Source: Methylobacterium fujisawaense
GTDB lineage: Bacteria; Pseudomonadota; Alphaproteobacteria; Rhizobiales; Beijerinckiaceae
Direction of reading: 5' to 3'
Assembly (NCBI RefSeq): GCF_014138435.1
Contig: NZ_JACJIM010000003.1
Span: 124,001-188,000 of the forward strand
DNA length: 64,000 nucleotides
Shown: piece after piece, positions 25,518 through 33,838 of the stretch
Numbering within the stretch: position 1 is the stretch's first letter
Layout of the letters: each line of letters starts with the position of its first letter
Made by a program: the position numbers and the translations under genes
The notes under the pieces: model-generated
What the model saw: only the letters and a program-made list of their open reading frames with translations
The model's database searches: none
Told to the model about the DNA's origin: nothing

Positions 25518-25565
25518 CTTGTTTGGATCAATTCCAATCTACAGTCTGGAATTAATCCAAACAAG
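25518..25565. promoter_or_regulatory. Double Irr-like iron control element (19-bp inverted repeat)
   Basis: Two arms, CTTGTTTGGATCAATTCCA (25518-25536) and TGGAATTAATCCAAACAAG (25547-25565), are inverted copies matching at 18 of 19 positions with a 10-base spacer. Each arm contains TTTGGAtnAATTCCA, close to the rhizobial ICE/Irr box TTTAGAACAATTCTAAA. The left arm reaches the ribosome binding site of the VIT1/MbfA-like gene (start 25508). In Agrobacterium and Bradyrhizobium mbfA is known to be repressed by Irr in low iron, so placement and sequence agree. Confidence 0.7.
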
Positions 25566-25754
25566 GGTGCTTGCCGTGTTTTCGCCGCTCCGCGGGAGCA
25601 TCCGCGACGCCGGCAGGCCGGTCGACACCGGTGGCTCAAACGTGTGGTTGTGGGCGGGGCCGATTGTCTCGTCTCGGGGGCGGGGGCTAGACCATGCCCG
25701 GTCGAATTCGATCCGGAACTGATCGGGCGGCCGTCCAGCCGCCCCACGCGTGAC

Positions 25755-26540
25755 ATGAACCTCGGCAAGCGTTTCATCCGCCATCCGTCCGTGCAGGGCC
25801 TCCTCGGCCGTTTCGCGGCCGGCTATCTGCGGCTCGTGCGACTCACCAACCGCTTCGAGATCCATGCGGGCGATGCGTCCCCTGGGGCCGCGGACGGCTG
25901 GATCGACGCGCGCAAGCCGCTGATCATCGGCATGTGGCACGGCCAGCACATCATGATGCCGCTCATGCGTCGCCCGGGCGACCGCGTGGCCACGATCATC
26001 TCGCGGAATCCCGATGGGAACATCAACACCATCGCGCTGGAACGCTTCGGCGTCCGTGTGATGCGGGCCTCCGGCGCCCGCGGCCGCAGCCGCGCCACCG
26101 ATCTGCGCGCCAAGGGCGGAGCCGAAGGATTGCGGGCCATGCTGCGGGCCCTGAAGGGCGGCGAATCGGTAGCCTTCAGCGCCGACGTTCCCAAGGTCTC
26201 GCGCCGGTGCGATGCCGGGATCCTGACCCTGGCGCGCTTCTCCGGGCGGCCGATCGTCCCGGCGGCCGTGGTGACGAGCCGGCATCTGCGCTTCAACTCG
26301 TGGGACCGGGCCTGCCTGGGCCTGCCCTTCGGCCGCGGCGCGATCGTGCTGGGCGACCCGATCTATGTTCCGCGGGACAGCGACGGCGAGGCGTTCGAGA
26401 CGCTGCGCCGCTTCGTCGAGGCCGAGATGAATCGGGTGCATGCCCGCGCCTACGCGCTCGTCGGGCGCGCCGACCGGGCGGCGCTCTACCGCGACCCGCT
26501 TCCCGAGCTTAGAGACGCGCCGGTGGGAGACCTCGCGTGA
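25755..26540 (+). CDS. DUF374 lysophospholipid acyltransferase-family protein
   Basis: A 261-residue protein of the DUF374 branch of the PlsC/LPLAT superfamily. The start ATG 25755 gives MNLGKRFIRHPSVQGLLGRF; longer open frame upstream runs through the iron-control operator and is rejected. The acyltransferase region has IIGMWHGQHIMMPLM (degenerate HX4D) and SADVPKVSRR in the place of the FPEG block. The gene is coupled to waaA (GTGA-type overlap at 26537) and lpxK, so it probably serves lipid A or lipopolysaccharide modification, for example secondary acylation. That role is inferred from position. Confidence 0.85.
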   Translation: MNLGKRFIRHPSVQGLLGRFAAGYLRLVRLTNRFEIHAGDASPGAADGWIDARKPLIIGMWHGQHIMMPLMRRPGDRVATIISRNPDGNINTIALERFGVRVMRASGARGRSRATDLRAKGGAEGLRAMLRALKGGESVAFSADVPKVSRRCDAGILTLARFSGRPIVPAAVVTSRHLRFNSWDRACLGLPFGRGAIVLGDPIYVPRDSDGEAFETLRRFVEAEMNRVHARAYALVGRADRAALYRDPLPELRDAPVGDLA

Positions 26541-27868
26541 GGCGTCCCTCCGTCACCCTGCCGCTGCAGGCCTACCGGGCCGGCCTGCGCATCGGCGAGC
26601 CGGCGCTGACCGGCCTGCTCGCGTGGCGTGCGCAGCGCGGCAAGGAGGATCCGCGTCGGCTTCCGGAGCGCCGCGGTCTGCCGGGGCGGGCCCGGCCGGT
26701 CGGGCCGCTGGCCTGGATGCACGGCGCGAGCGTCGGCGAAGCCCTGTCGCTGATCGGGCTCGTCGAGGGCATGATCGCCCGCGGCTTCTCGGTGCTCGTG
26801 ACCACGGGCACACGCGCGGCGGCCGAACTCGTCGGCGTGCGGCTGCCGCCCGGCGCGGTGCATCAGTACATGCCGCTCGACGCGCCCCGCTGGATCGGAC
26901 GGTTCCTGGAGCATTGGCAGCCGGACCTCGCGGTCATCGCCGAATCGGAGATCTGGCCGAACACGATCCTGGCGCTGGATGAGCGCGAGATCCCGCTGAT
27001 CCTGGTCAACGGCCGCATGTCGGAGCGCTCGTTCCGAGGCTGGGAGCGCTGCCCGCGCACCGCCAAGGCTCTGCTGACGCGGATCGCGATCTGCCTCGCG
27101 CAGACCCAGGAGGACGGCGAGCGCTTCGCCAAGCTCGGCGCGCCGCGGGTGAGCATCGCGGGGAATCTGAAGTTCGACGCGTCGGTGCCTCCGGCCGACG
27201 CGCAGCAGCTTGCCTATCTGGGGGCCATGATGGCCGGCCGGCCGGTTTGGGTCGCAGCGAGCACGCATGCCGGCGAGGAGACCATGGTCGCCTACGCGCA
27301 CGCGATGCTGAAGGTGCAGTTCCCCCAGCTCCTGACCATCATCGCCCCGCGGCATCCGGCCCGGGGGGGCGAGGTGGTGGCGTGCGCCGACGCCGTCGGC
27401 CTGCGCAGCGCCCGGCGCTCCACCGGCGGGCGGCCTCACCCGTCCATCGAGGTCTACGTCGCGGATACGATCGGTGAGCTGGGCCTGTTCTACCGCCTGA
27501 GTCCCCTGGTGTTTCTCGGCGGTTCCCTGGTGCCGCGGGGCGGACAGAACCCGATCGAGCCGCTGCGCCTCGGCTCTGCGGTGCTGCACGGGCCCCACAT
27601 CGAGAATTTCAGCGTGGTCTATCAGGCCCTCGACCGGGCCGGGGGCGCCCTGCCCGTGCGCGACGGCGTCGAACTGGCGGCGATCGCCGCGGAGCTCCTC
27701 GGCGATCGGAGCCGGCTCGCCGACATGGCCCGTGAGGGACAGCGTGCCCTGGAGCCCTTCGAGGGGGCGGTGGCGCGCACGCTCGCCGTGCTCGATCCCT
27801 TCGTGGCGCAGATGAAGCTCCAGCGCCTCGACCGGGTTAGCCGCGCGCGACCGCTCGTGCGGGCCTGA
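26537..27868 (+). CDS. waaA: 3-deoxy-D-manno-octulosonic acid (Kdo) transferase
   Basis: A 443-residue Kdo transferase (GT30 plus GT1-like C-terminal domain) that adds Kdo to lipid IVA at the inner membrane. Evidence is the N-terminal block WMHGASVGEALS with the catalytic Glu, VIAESEIWPNTI, LVNGRMSERSFRGW, and the C-terminal nucleotide-sugar region FLGGSLVPRGGQNPIEP. The GTG start overlaps the stop of the DUF374 gene by four bases and the stop overlaps the lpxK start by one base, so this is a translationally coupled lipid A operon. Confidence 0.95.
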   Translation: MRRPSVTLPLQAYRAGLRIGEPALTGLLAWRAQRGKEDPRRLPERRGLPGRARPVGPLAWMHGASVGEALSLIGLVEGMIARGFSVLVTTGTRAAAELVGVRLPPGAVHQYMPLDAPRWIGRFLEHWQPDLAVIAESEIWPNTILALDEREIPLILVNGRMSERSFRGWERCPRTAKALLTRIAICLAQTQEDGERFAKLGAPRVSIAGNLKFDASVPPADAQQLAYLGAMMAGRPVWVAASTHAGEETMVAYAHAMLKVQFPQLLTIIAPRHPARGGEVVACADAVGLRSARRSTGGRPHPSIEVYVADTIGELGLFYRLSPLVFLGGSLVPRGGQNPIEPLRLGSAVLHGPHIENFSVVYQALDRAGGALPVRDGVELAAIAAELLGDRSRLADMAREGQRALEPFEGAVARTLAVLDPFVAQMKLQRLDRVSRARPLVRA

Positions 27869-28848
27869 TGCGGCCCCCGGCCTTCTGGGCGGCGGGGCCG
27901 GATCACCCGGCCGCGCGCGGCCTCGCCCCGTTCGCGGCGCTCTACGGGGCATTGGTGGCCCGGCGCATGGATCGTCCCGGCGCCCCGGCCGGCTGCCCGG
28001 TCCTGTGCCTGGGCAATTTCACCCTCGGCGGTGCCGGCAAGACGCCGGCCGCCCTCGCGGTCGCGGCCCTCCTCGCCGAGCTCGGCCGCAGGCCGGCCTT
28101 CCTGTCCCGCGGCTACGGGGGCCGGAACGCGGGCCCGGTACGGGTCGATCCCGACCGCCACGCCGCCGCGGAGGTCGGCGACGAGCCGCTGCTCCTCGCC
28201 CGCAGGGCGCCCGCGATCGTCTCCCGGGACCGGCCGGCGGGCGCCGCCCTCTGCCGGCAGCTTGGCGCCGACGTCATCGTCATGGATGACGGCCTGCAGA
28301 ATCCGAGCCTCGTCAAGGATCTCAGCTTCGCGGTGGTCGACGGCCCCGCCGGCCTCGGCAACGGATTGCCGTTCCCGGCGGGGCCGCTGCGCGCGCCCCT
28401 CGCCCGGCAATGGCCGCATGTCGGCGGGCTGATCGTGATCGGTGACGGCGCCGGGGGCGACGCGGTCGCCCGGACGGCCGAGCGGCGCGGCCTGCCCGTC
28501 CACCGGGCGCGACTCGTGCGGGAGGCGGATGATCTGGCGGGCCGGCGCTGCCTCGCCTTCGCGGGCATCGGCCGACCCGAAAAGTTCTTCGCGACCCTCG
28601 CGACGGCGGGCGCGGTGATCGCCGGGACGCGTCCGTTCCCGGATCATCATCCCTACCGGCCGGGAGAACTGGCTGCCCTGGCCGAGTCGGCCCGGCGCCT
28701 CGGCGCAGACCTCGTCACCACCGAGAAGGACGCCGTGCGCCTGCCGCCGGCCTTCTCGGCAGACGTGCGCGTCCTGCGCGTCCGCCTCGTGCTCGACGAC
28801 GCGGACGCCCTGCGCCGGCAGATCCGCGACGCGCTCCGCGCGCCGTGA
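27868..28848 (+). CDS. lpxK: Tetraacyldisaccharide 4'-kinase
   Basis: A 326-residue LpxK, which phosphorylates the 4' position of the tetraacyl-disaccharide in lipid A synthesis. The P-loop-like NFTLGGAGKTPAALAV is at about residues 50-65, followed by FLSRGYGG, GDEPLLLA and DVIVMDDGLQNPSL, all family hallmarks. The C-terminus includes FPDHHPY and TTEKDAVRLP. It ends the DUF374-waaA-lpxK operon and is convergent with the DUF2093 gene two bases away. Confidence 0.95.
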   Translation: MRPPAFWAAGPDHPAARGLAPFAALYGALVARRMDRPGAPAGCPVLCLGNFTLGGAGKTPAALAVAALLAELGRRPAFLSRGYGGRNAGPVRVDPDRHAAAEVGDEPLLLARRAPAIVSRDRPAGAALCRQLGADVIVMDDGLQNPSLVKDLSFAVVDGPAGLGNGLPFPAGPLRAPLARQWPHVGGLIVIGDGAGGDAVARTAERRGLPVHRARLVREADDLAGRRCLAFAGIGRPEKFFATLATAGAVIAGTRPFPDHHPYRPGELAALAESARRLGADLVTTEKDAVRLPPAFSADVRVLRVRLVLDDADALRRQIRDALRAP

Positions 28849-28851
28849 CCC

Positions 28852-29070
28852 TCAGGGACGGCCGGTTTCCTTGAGCCGCTGCAGAATCGCCTCGGGGGAG
28901 GCATAGGCCTCCTGGCGGGCGGCGCTCCAGTAGCGCAGCCCGTCGAGGGGGATCGGCTCGCCGGTCACCGCGCAGCGCACGAAGCTGCCGGGCTTGACCA
29001 CCCGCATGGTGCCGTCGCCGTACTCGACGACCGCTTCGCCGTTGTTCGCGCGCTCGTAACGACCCAGCAC
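28852..29070 (-). CDS. DUF2093 family protein
   Basis: A 72-residue protein matching DUF2093, a short alphaproteobacterial family. Its signature is visible: ANNGEAVVEYGDG, then VVKPGSFVRCAVTGEPIPLD and LRYWSAARQEAY. A CAVTG motif with one Cys is conserved in the family. No function is known. Its place beside lpxK is common in Rhizobiales. It lies 62 bases downstream of ribF on the same strand. Confidence 0.88.
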   Translation of the reverse strand: MLGRYERANNGEAVVEYGDGTMRVVKPGSFVRCAVTGEPIPLDGLRYWSAARQEAYASPEAILQRLKETGRP

Positions 29071-29132
29071 GTCCGCCTCCTGCTCGATGGCGCCTTCTAC
29101 ACGATCTGCACGTCCCGCGATGCCCGCGAGGC

Positions 29133-30167
29133 TCAGGTCAGCATCGACGGGGTTTCATCGCGCGCCAGCAGGGCGCGCGCCATCGCCGCATCGACATGCA
29201 TGCGTTCGACCAGCGCGTCGGCGCTGGCGAACCGCTCCTCGCCGCGAATGTGTCCGACGAACTCCACGGCGATGTCCTGCCCGTAGAGATCGTCGGAGAA
29301 ATCGAAGAGATAGGTCTCCAGCAGCGGCGCGCCGTCATCGAAGGTCGGACGGCGCCCGTAGCTCGCCACGCCGTCGCGGAAGTCCCCCGACGCCAGGCGG
29401 ACCCGCACCGCGTAGATGCCGTGTGCCAGCCCGCAATCGGGCAGCATCATGTTGGCGGTGGGAAAGCCGAGCTGCCGCCCGCGCTTGTCGCCGTGGCGCA
29501 CCGCGCCGAGGACGAACCAGCGATAGCCGAGAAGCGCGTTGGCGCGGACGATGTCGCCGGCCGCGAGGGCGGCGCGGATCGCGCTCGACGAGACCGGCTC
29601 GGTCTCGCCGCCGAGGGCGACCGGCGCCACGATCCGGCAGCGCATCCCGGCTTCACGGCAGAGTTCGGCGAGGATCGCGGGGGTACCCTCGCGGCCGCGG
29701 CCGAAATGGAAATCGTGCCCGACGACAACGCCGGACAGGCCGAGCGCCCCCTTCAGGAAGTCGAGCACGAAGGCACGGGCGCCCGTGGCAGCCAGAGCCC
29801 CGTCGAAGCGGCGCACGATCAGGCCGTCGAGGCCCAGATGCGCGAACACGATCTCCTTGGCGGCGAGGCCGGTCAGCCGGAACATCGGCGCGTCGGGCGT
29901 GAAATAGGCCCGCGGATGCGGCTCGAAGGTCAGGATCACGGCCGGTCGGCCGGCCGCACGGGCCTCGGCGCGCACGCCCTCGACGAGCACCCGATGACCG
30001 AGATGGACGCCATCGAAATTGCCGATCGCCGCCACGGCCCCGGCCAGGGCGGGTGGGACGGGCGCATCGGCGCGGCAGATCGTGAAGGGCCGCGCGGCCG
30101 TGTCGTCGCCTGGGGCCATCGGTTCGGGGTCGAATGCTCGGAAGGGTCGGATGGGATCGCCTGACAT
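29133..30167 (-). CDS. ribF: Bifunctional riboflavin kinase / FAD synthetase
   Basis: A 344-residue RibF that phosphorylates riboflavin to FMN and adenylates it to FAD. The N-terminal FAD synthetase half has IGNFDGVHLGHRVL (HxGH nucleotidyl-transferase signature), FEPHPRAYF and the SSSAIRAALAAGD block. The C-terminal kinase half has GDKRGRQLGFPTANM and GIYAVRVRL. The first about 30 residues are a variable extension; ATG at residue 17 (MAPGDDTAARP) could be the true start. Downstream on the same strand is DUF2093. Confidence 0.95.
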   Translation of the reverse strand: MSGDPIRPFRAFDPEPMAPGDDTAARPFTICRADAPVPPALAGAVAAIGNFDGVHLGHRVLVEGVRAEARAAGRPAVILTFEPHPRAYFTPDAPMFRLTGLAAKEIVFAHLGLDGLIVRRFDGALAATGARAFVLDFLKGALGLSGVVVGHDFHFGRGREGTPAILAELCREAGMRCRIVAPVALGGETEPVSSSAIRAALAAGDIVRANALLGYRWFVLGAVRHGDKRGRQLGFPTANMMLPDCGLAHGIYAVRVRLASGDFRDGVASYGRRPTFDDGAPLLETYLFDFSDDLYGQDIAVEFVGHIRGEERFASADALVERMHVDAAMARALLARDETPSMLT

Positions 30168-30284
30168 GTCCGCGAGGGGCCCGACGCGGCCGGACCCTGC
30201 CCAAAGGCGCCCGGAGGGTCAAGCGAGGCATTCCGAGGGCGCCGGGCTGCCCTCGGGGCGCGCGGCCTCGCCCCGGCCGTCCCG

Positions 30285-30364
30285 ATTAACCGCTTCGCAA
30301 TGCGCGTGCCCTATTTTCAATGCTGTGCAGCGCAGCTAAAACGCAGCGTTAGCGAAGCGTTAAT
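30285..30364. promoter_or_regulatory. TTAA-containing inverted repeat upstream of cheY (CtrA-like)
   Basis: TTAACCGCTTCGC (30285-30297) and GCGAAGCGTTAA (30353-30364) are near-inverted copies in an AT-richer stretch 50-130 bases before cheY. The right arm reads TTAG-N7-TTAA, one base from the CtrA consensus TTAA-N7-TTAA. CtrA controls motility genes in many alphaproteobacteria, so an operator role is possible. Evidence is sequence similarity only. Confidence 0.35.
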
Positions 30365-30416
30365 CTATCCGGGAGCCGCCGCGGCTTCCCGCCGGGCAAT
30401 ACGGAGCAGTTGTTCG

Positions 30417-30800
30417 ATGGCTCTCGACCTGAGCATGCCGATCCTCGTTGTCGACGATTACCAGACGATGGTCCGCATTATTCGCAATCTACTGAAGCAG
30501 CTCGGCTTCGAAGAGGTTGATGACGCGTCCGATGGGACCGAGGCGCTGGCGCGACTGAAGGGCCGCAAGTACGGGCTCGTCATCTCCGACTGGAACATGG
30601 AGCCGATGACGGGCTACGAGCTGCTGCGGCACGTGCGCGCCGACGAAAATCTTCGGACGACGCCGTTCATCATGGTGACGGCCGAATCGAAGACCGAGAA
30701 CGTGATCGCGGCCAAGAAGGCCGGCGTGAACAATTACATCGTCAAGCCCTTCAACGCGGCCACGCTGAAGTCGAAGATCGAGGCGGTCTGCGGAAGCTGA
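30417..30800 (+). CDS. cheY: Chemotaxis response regulator CheY
   Basis: A 127-residue single receiver domain. Residues in order: acidic pair in VVDDYQ, phosphorylated Asp in LVISDWNMEPM, Thr in IMVTAES, and Lys in YIVKPFNA. The WNMEPMTGYELL and AESKTENVIAAKKAGVNNYI blocks are those of true chemotaxis CheY, which binds the flagellar switch. The gene starts at ATG 30417 after GGAGCAG. cheZ follows 110 bases later, so this is a regulator-phosphatase pair without the rest of a che cluster. Confidence 0.93.
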   Translation: MALDLSMPILVVDDYQTMVRIIRNLLKQLGFEEVDDASDGTEALARLKGRKYGLVISDWNMEPMTGYELLRHVRADENLRTTPFIMVTAESKTENVIAAKKAGVNNYIVKPFNAATLKSKIEAVCGS

Positions 30801-30910
30801 CCGGCTCCCCTTCTTCGTCCCCTCGCCGTCCGGGCGGTTCGCTCCTGCGCCGCCGGGCGCCGAGACGTGGCGTGGCCGGTCAGGACGGCCACAGATCCGA
30901 GGAGAAGAGC

Positions 30911-31444
30911 ATGTCGTCAGCCGCCTCACGGCAGGCCGATCTGCGGTTTCGTGAACCGCAGACCGTGATCGCCGAGCTGATCGAGATCGCGGATTACATC
31001 GCCCATCTCCGTGAGGAGATCGGGGCGCTGCGCGCGAACGAGATGAGCCGTGACCGCATCCCCATGGCGCACGAGGAACTCGGCAGCGTTGTCGCGGCGA
31101 CGGCAGGCGCCACCAACACGATCATGGAGGCCGCCGAGGCGATGCTCGGCCTGCCCGACGGACCGGGTTACCGCGAGGCCGCCGAGGAGCGCATCAACAC
31201 GATCTTCGAAGCCTGCGCGTTCCAGGACATCACCGGCCAGCGGATCGCCAAGGTGGTCGAATCGCTGCGCCTGTTCGAGCAGCGCCTGGCGCGGTTCGTG
31301 GGGGCCGTGAAGGCCCGCGACGCGTCCTCCATGGATCCCGCCGAGCGCGCCCGGCGGGCTCGGGCGGAGGATCTCCTGCTGAACGGTCCGCAGGCTGTGG
31401 ACGCCACGCCCTCCCAGGACGACATCGACGCGCTGTTCGCCTGA
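30911..31444 (+). CDS. cheZ: Protein phosphatase CheZ (alphaproteobacterial type)
   Basis: A 177-residue CheZ-like phosphatase that speeds dephosphorylation of CheY-P. The active segment ACAFQDITGQRIAKV contains the Asp and Gln (D-x3-Q) that act on CheY-P, within a long helical hairpin. The C-terminal SQDDIDALFA resembles the CheY-binding tail of gamma-proteobacterial CheZ. ATG 30911 follows GAGGAGAAGAGC. Pairing with cheY supports the call. Confidence 0.9.
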   Translation: MSSAASRQADLRFREPQTVIAELIEIADYIAHLREEIGALRANEMSRDRIPMAHEELGSVVAATAGATNTIMEAAEAMLGLPDGPGYREAAEERINTIFEACAFQDITGQRIAKVVESLRLFEQRLARFVGAVKARDASSMDPAERARRARAEDLLLNGPQAVDATPSQDDIDALFA

Positions 31445-31567
31445 GGCGAACCCTGCCGGCGAGGCGTCGACCGCCGACCCGATAGTCGACTCGGCGGCGG
31501 CCTGCCGGTTAGATCGCCTCCCGAACCCGCTGCCGCCCGGCGGCGCCGGAAGGAGGCCTCGGCAGGA

Positions 31568-32356
31568 ATGACGGCGCGGTTCTGGTCCGAATTGACCACC
31601 GAAGACTTGGCGCGTCGCGATATGGGGCGGGCGATCGCGGTGCTGCCGGTGGCCGCCATCGAGCAACACGGCCCGCACCTGCCGCTCGCCACCGACACCC
31701 TCATCGCCGAGGGCTACCTCGCCCGGGTGCGCGACCACGCGCCGCCCGATCTCGACGTGCTGCTGCTGCCAGTCCAGCCGGTGGGGAAGTCGGACGAGCA
31801 CGATTCCTTCCCGGGTACGCTCTCCCTGGACACCGGGACGGCGCTCGCCGCCTGGACGGGAATCGGCGCGGCCGTCCACCGCGCCGGCTGCCGAAAGCTG
31901 GTGCTCGTCACGAGTCACGGCGGCAACAGCGGGCTCATCGATCTCGTGGCGGGCGAGTTGCGCGCCCGGTTCCGCATGGTGGCGGTCACGACGTCCTGGG
32001 CGCGACTCGGCTATCCCGAGGGCCTGTTCCCCGCCGACGAGATCGCCCACGGCATCCATGCCGGCGGGATCGAGACGGCGCTGATGCTGGCCCTGCGGCC
32101 TGACCTCGTCCGGGCCGACCGGATCACCGACTTCCCGCCGCGGACGCGGGCGATGGTCCGCGACTTCACTCACCTGCGTGCCGGCCGCCCCGCCGCCTTC
32201 GCGTGGAAGGCCGGCGACCTCCATCCTTCGGGCGCCATGGGCGATGCGCGTCTTGGAACCGCCGAGGCGGGTCGTGCGGCGCTGGACTACGGTGCCCGGG
32301 CCTTCCTCGCCCTCCTGCGCGACGTCGACGCTTTCGAACTCGACCCGGACGTGTAA
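31568..32356 (+). CDS. Creatininase-family protein
   Basis: A 262-residue creatininase/FAPy-deformylase family amidohydrolase. The metal motifs are visible: IEQHGPHLPLATD, KSDEHDSFPGT, TSHGGNSGLID and GIHAGGIETALML. Members hydrolyse cyclic amides such as creatinine, or act in mycofactocin or riboflavin-related chemistry; none can be chosen here. The ATG follows a GGAAGGAGG ribosome binding site. It is followed 70 bases later by the DUF1223 gene on the same strand. Confidence 0.88.
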   Translation: MTARFWSELTTEDLARRDMGRAIAVLPVAAIEQHGPHLPLATDTLIAEGYLARVRDHAPPDLDVLLLPVQPVGKSDEHDSFPGTLSLDTGTALAAWTGIGAAVHRAGCRKLVLVTSHGGNSGLIDLVAGELRARFRMVAVTTSWARLGYPEGLFPADEIAHGIHAGGIETALMLALRPDLVRADRITDFPPRTRAMVRDFTHLRAGRPAAFAWKAGDLHPSGAMGDARLGTAEAGRAALDYGARAFLALLRDVDAFELDPDV

Positions 32357-32426
32357 CCGCCGCCGCGGCAGCGCCGAAGGAGCCGGTACGCCGGGTCCGA
32401 ACCGCCGGCGTGCGGGAGTTCCGGCC

Positions 32427-33170
32427 ATGCGCCCTGCCCTCTTGATCGCCGCCGTCCTGTCGTGTGCCGTCCTCCCTTCGGCCGAGGCGGCGGCGCGCCC
32501 CGTCGTCGTCGAATTGTTCACCTCGCAGAGCTGCTCCTCCTGCCCGCCCGCGGAGGCGCTGATCGGCCGCCTCGCCCATGAGCCGGCGGGTGCGCAGGGC
32601 GACGTCCTGCCGCTCGCGTTCCACGTCACCTATTGGAACCACCTGAACTGGCGCGACCCCTACGCACTGCCGGCCGCCACCGCCCGCCAGGAATCCTACG
32701 CGGCCCGCCTCGGCGGACCCGCCTACACGCCGCAGGCCGTGATCGACGGGCAGACCGGGCTCGTCGGCTCCGACGAGGTCGGGCTGCGCGCTGCCATCGC
32801 CCGCGCCCGGGAGGCCGGCCCCGGCATCCCGGCGACCCTGGCCCGCGACGGCGGGCGCGTCGTCGCGCAGATCGGGCCCGCGCCCGACGCCGGAGGGGCC
32901 TCCGGCCGCGTCCTGCTGATCGGGTACGATCCGAGCCACACCACGCGGGTGCTGCGCGGCGAGAATGCCGGGCGGACCCTCGAGCAGGCCAACGTCGTCC
33001 GCTCGCTGCAGGATCTCGGGCGCTGGTCCGGTACCGCCGCGACCTTCACGGCGACCCGCCCCGAGGGCGAGACGTCGGCCCTGCTGCTTCAGGCCGATGA
33101 CGGGCGCATCCTCGGCGCGGCGCGACTCGCCGCGTCCCCCGCCGGGACGGAACGGGAGGCCGTACGATGA
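32427..33170 (+). CDS. DUF1223 secreted thioredoxin-like protein
   Basis: A 247-residue exported protein. Residues 1-22 are a signal peptide (MRPALLIAAVLSCAVLPSAE, AAA). The mature part starts VVVELFTSQSCSSCPPAEAL, the DUF1223 signature with a CSSC redox-like motif, and continues with HVTYWNHLNWRDPYA and YTPQAVIDGQ. The family is thought to be thioredoxin-like and periplasmic; its function is not established. An ECF sigma factor gene and its NrsF anti-sigma gene follow, suggesting a common stress role. Confidence 0.9.
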   Translation: MRPALLIAAVLSCAVLPSAEAAARPVVVELFTSQSCSSCPPAEALIGRLAHEPAGAQGDVLPLAFHVTYWNHLNWRDPYALPAATARQESYAARLGGPAYTPQAVIDGQTGLVGSDEVGLRAAIARAREAGPGIPATLARDGGRVVAQIGPAPDAGGASGRVLLIGYDPSHTTRVLRGENAGRTLEQANVVRSLQDLGRWSGTAATFTATRPEGETSALLLQADDGRILGAARLAASPAGTEREAVR

Positions 33171-33280
33171 TGCTCGCCGTTTCGGGCGGGATGCCCGCGC
33201 GCGCTTGGGCGCTGGCGTCGGGATCCCACCGCGGGGTAGACACGACGCGGGCCGGGGGGCGGAACGACGGCGGAGCCCGG

Positions 33281-33838
33281 ATGGCGCTCGAAGAGGAACT
33301 GGCGACCCTGATGGCGGCGGCGCAGGGCGGCGACGCGGCCGCCTACCGCTCGCTGCTCAAGGCGTGTCTGCCCGTGGTCTCGGCGATCGCCCGGGCACAG
33401 GGCGTGCGCGGCGAGGCGGTGGACGATGTCGTGCAGGACGCGCTGATGACCGTCCACCGGGCCCGGGCGAGCTACGATCCGGCCCGTCCCTTCCTGCCCT
33501 GGCTGCGCGCCATCACCCAGCGGCGGGCGATCGACCGGCTGCGCCGCGCCGGGCGGCGCCCGCGGGAGGTCAACGACCCCCTGGCCTACGAGGCCGAGGT
33601 CGATCCGGGCCCGATCCCCGGCCATGGGCTGGAGGCGCGGGATCGGGCGGCCGCCCTGGCCAGGGCGGTGGCCGCCCTGCCCGACGGCCAGCGGCAGGCC
33701 GTGGAGCACCTGGGCCTGCGCGAGCTGTCGCTCGACGAGACCGCGGCCCTCACCGGTCGCAGCAAGGGAGCCCTCAAGGTGAACCTGCACCGGGCGCTGA
33801 AGGCGCTCCGGGCCAGTCTGACGCAGGAGCGGGAGTGA
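33281..33838 (+). CDS. ECF RNA polymerase sigma factor, NrsF-linked
   Basis: A 185-residue ECF sigma factor. Region 2 holds VVDDVVQDALMTVHRARASY and PWLRAITQRRAIDRLRR; region 4 holds LPDGQRQAVEHLGLRELSLD and GALKVNLHRALKAL. The start is ATG 33281 after GGCGGAG; an upstream in-frame ATG at 33167 overlaps DUF1223 and adds a non-conserved stretch. Its stop overlaps the nrsF start (ATGA type), so sigma and anti-sigma are coupled. In Caulobacter the homologous SigF/NrsF pair responds to metals and oxidants. Confidence 0.88.
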   Translation: MALEEELATLMAAAQGGDAAAYRSLLKACLPVVSAIARAQGVRGEAVDDVVQDALMTVHRARASYDPARPFLPWLRAITQRRAIDRLRRAGRRPREVNDPLAYEAEVDPGPIPGHGLEARDRAAALARAVAALPDGQRQAVEHLGLRELSLDETAALTGRSKGALKVNLHRALKALRASLTQERE

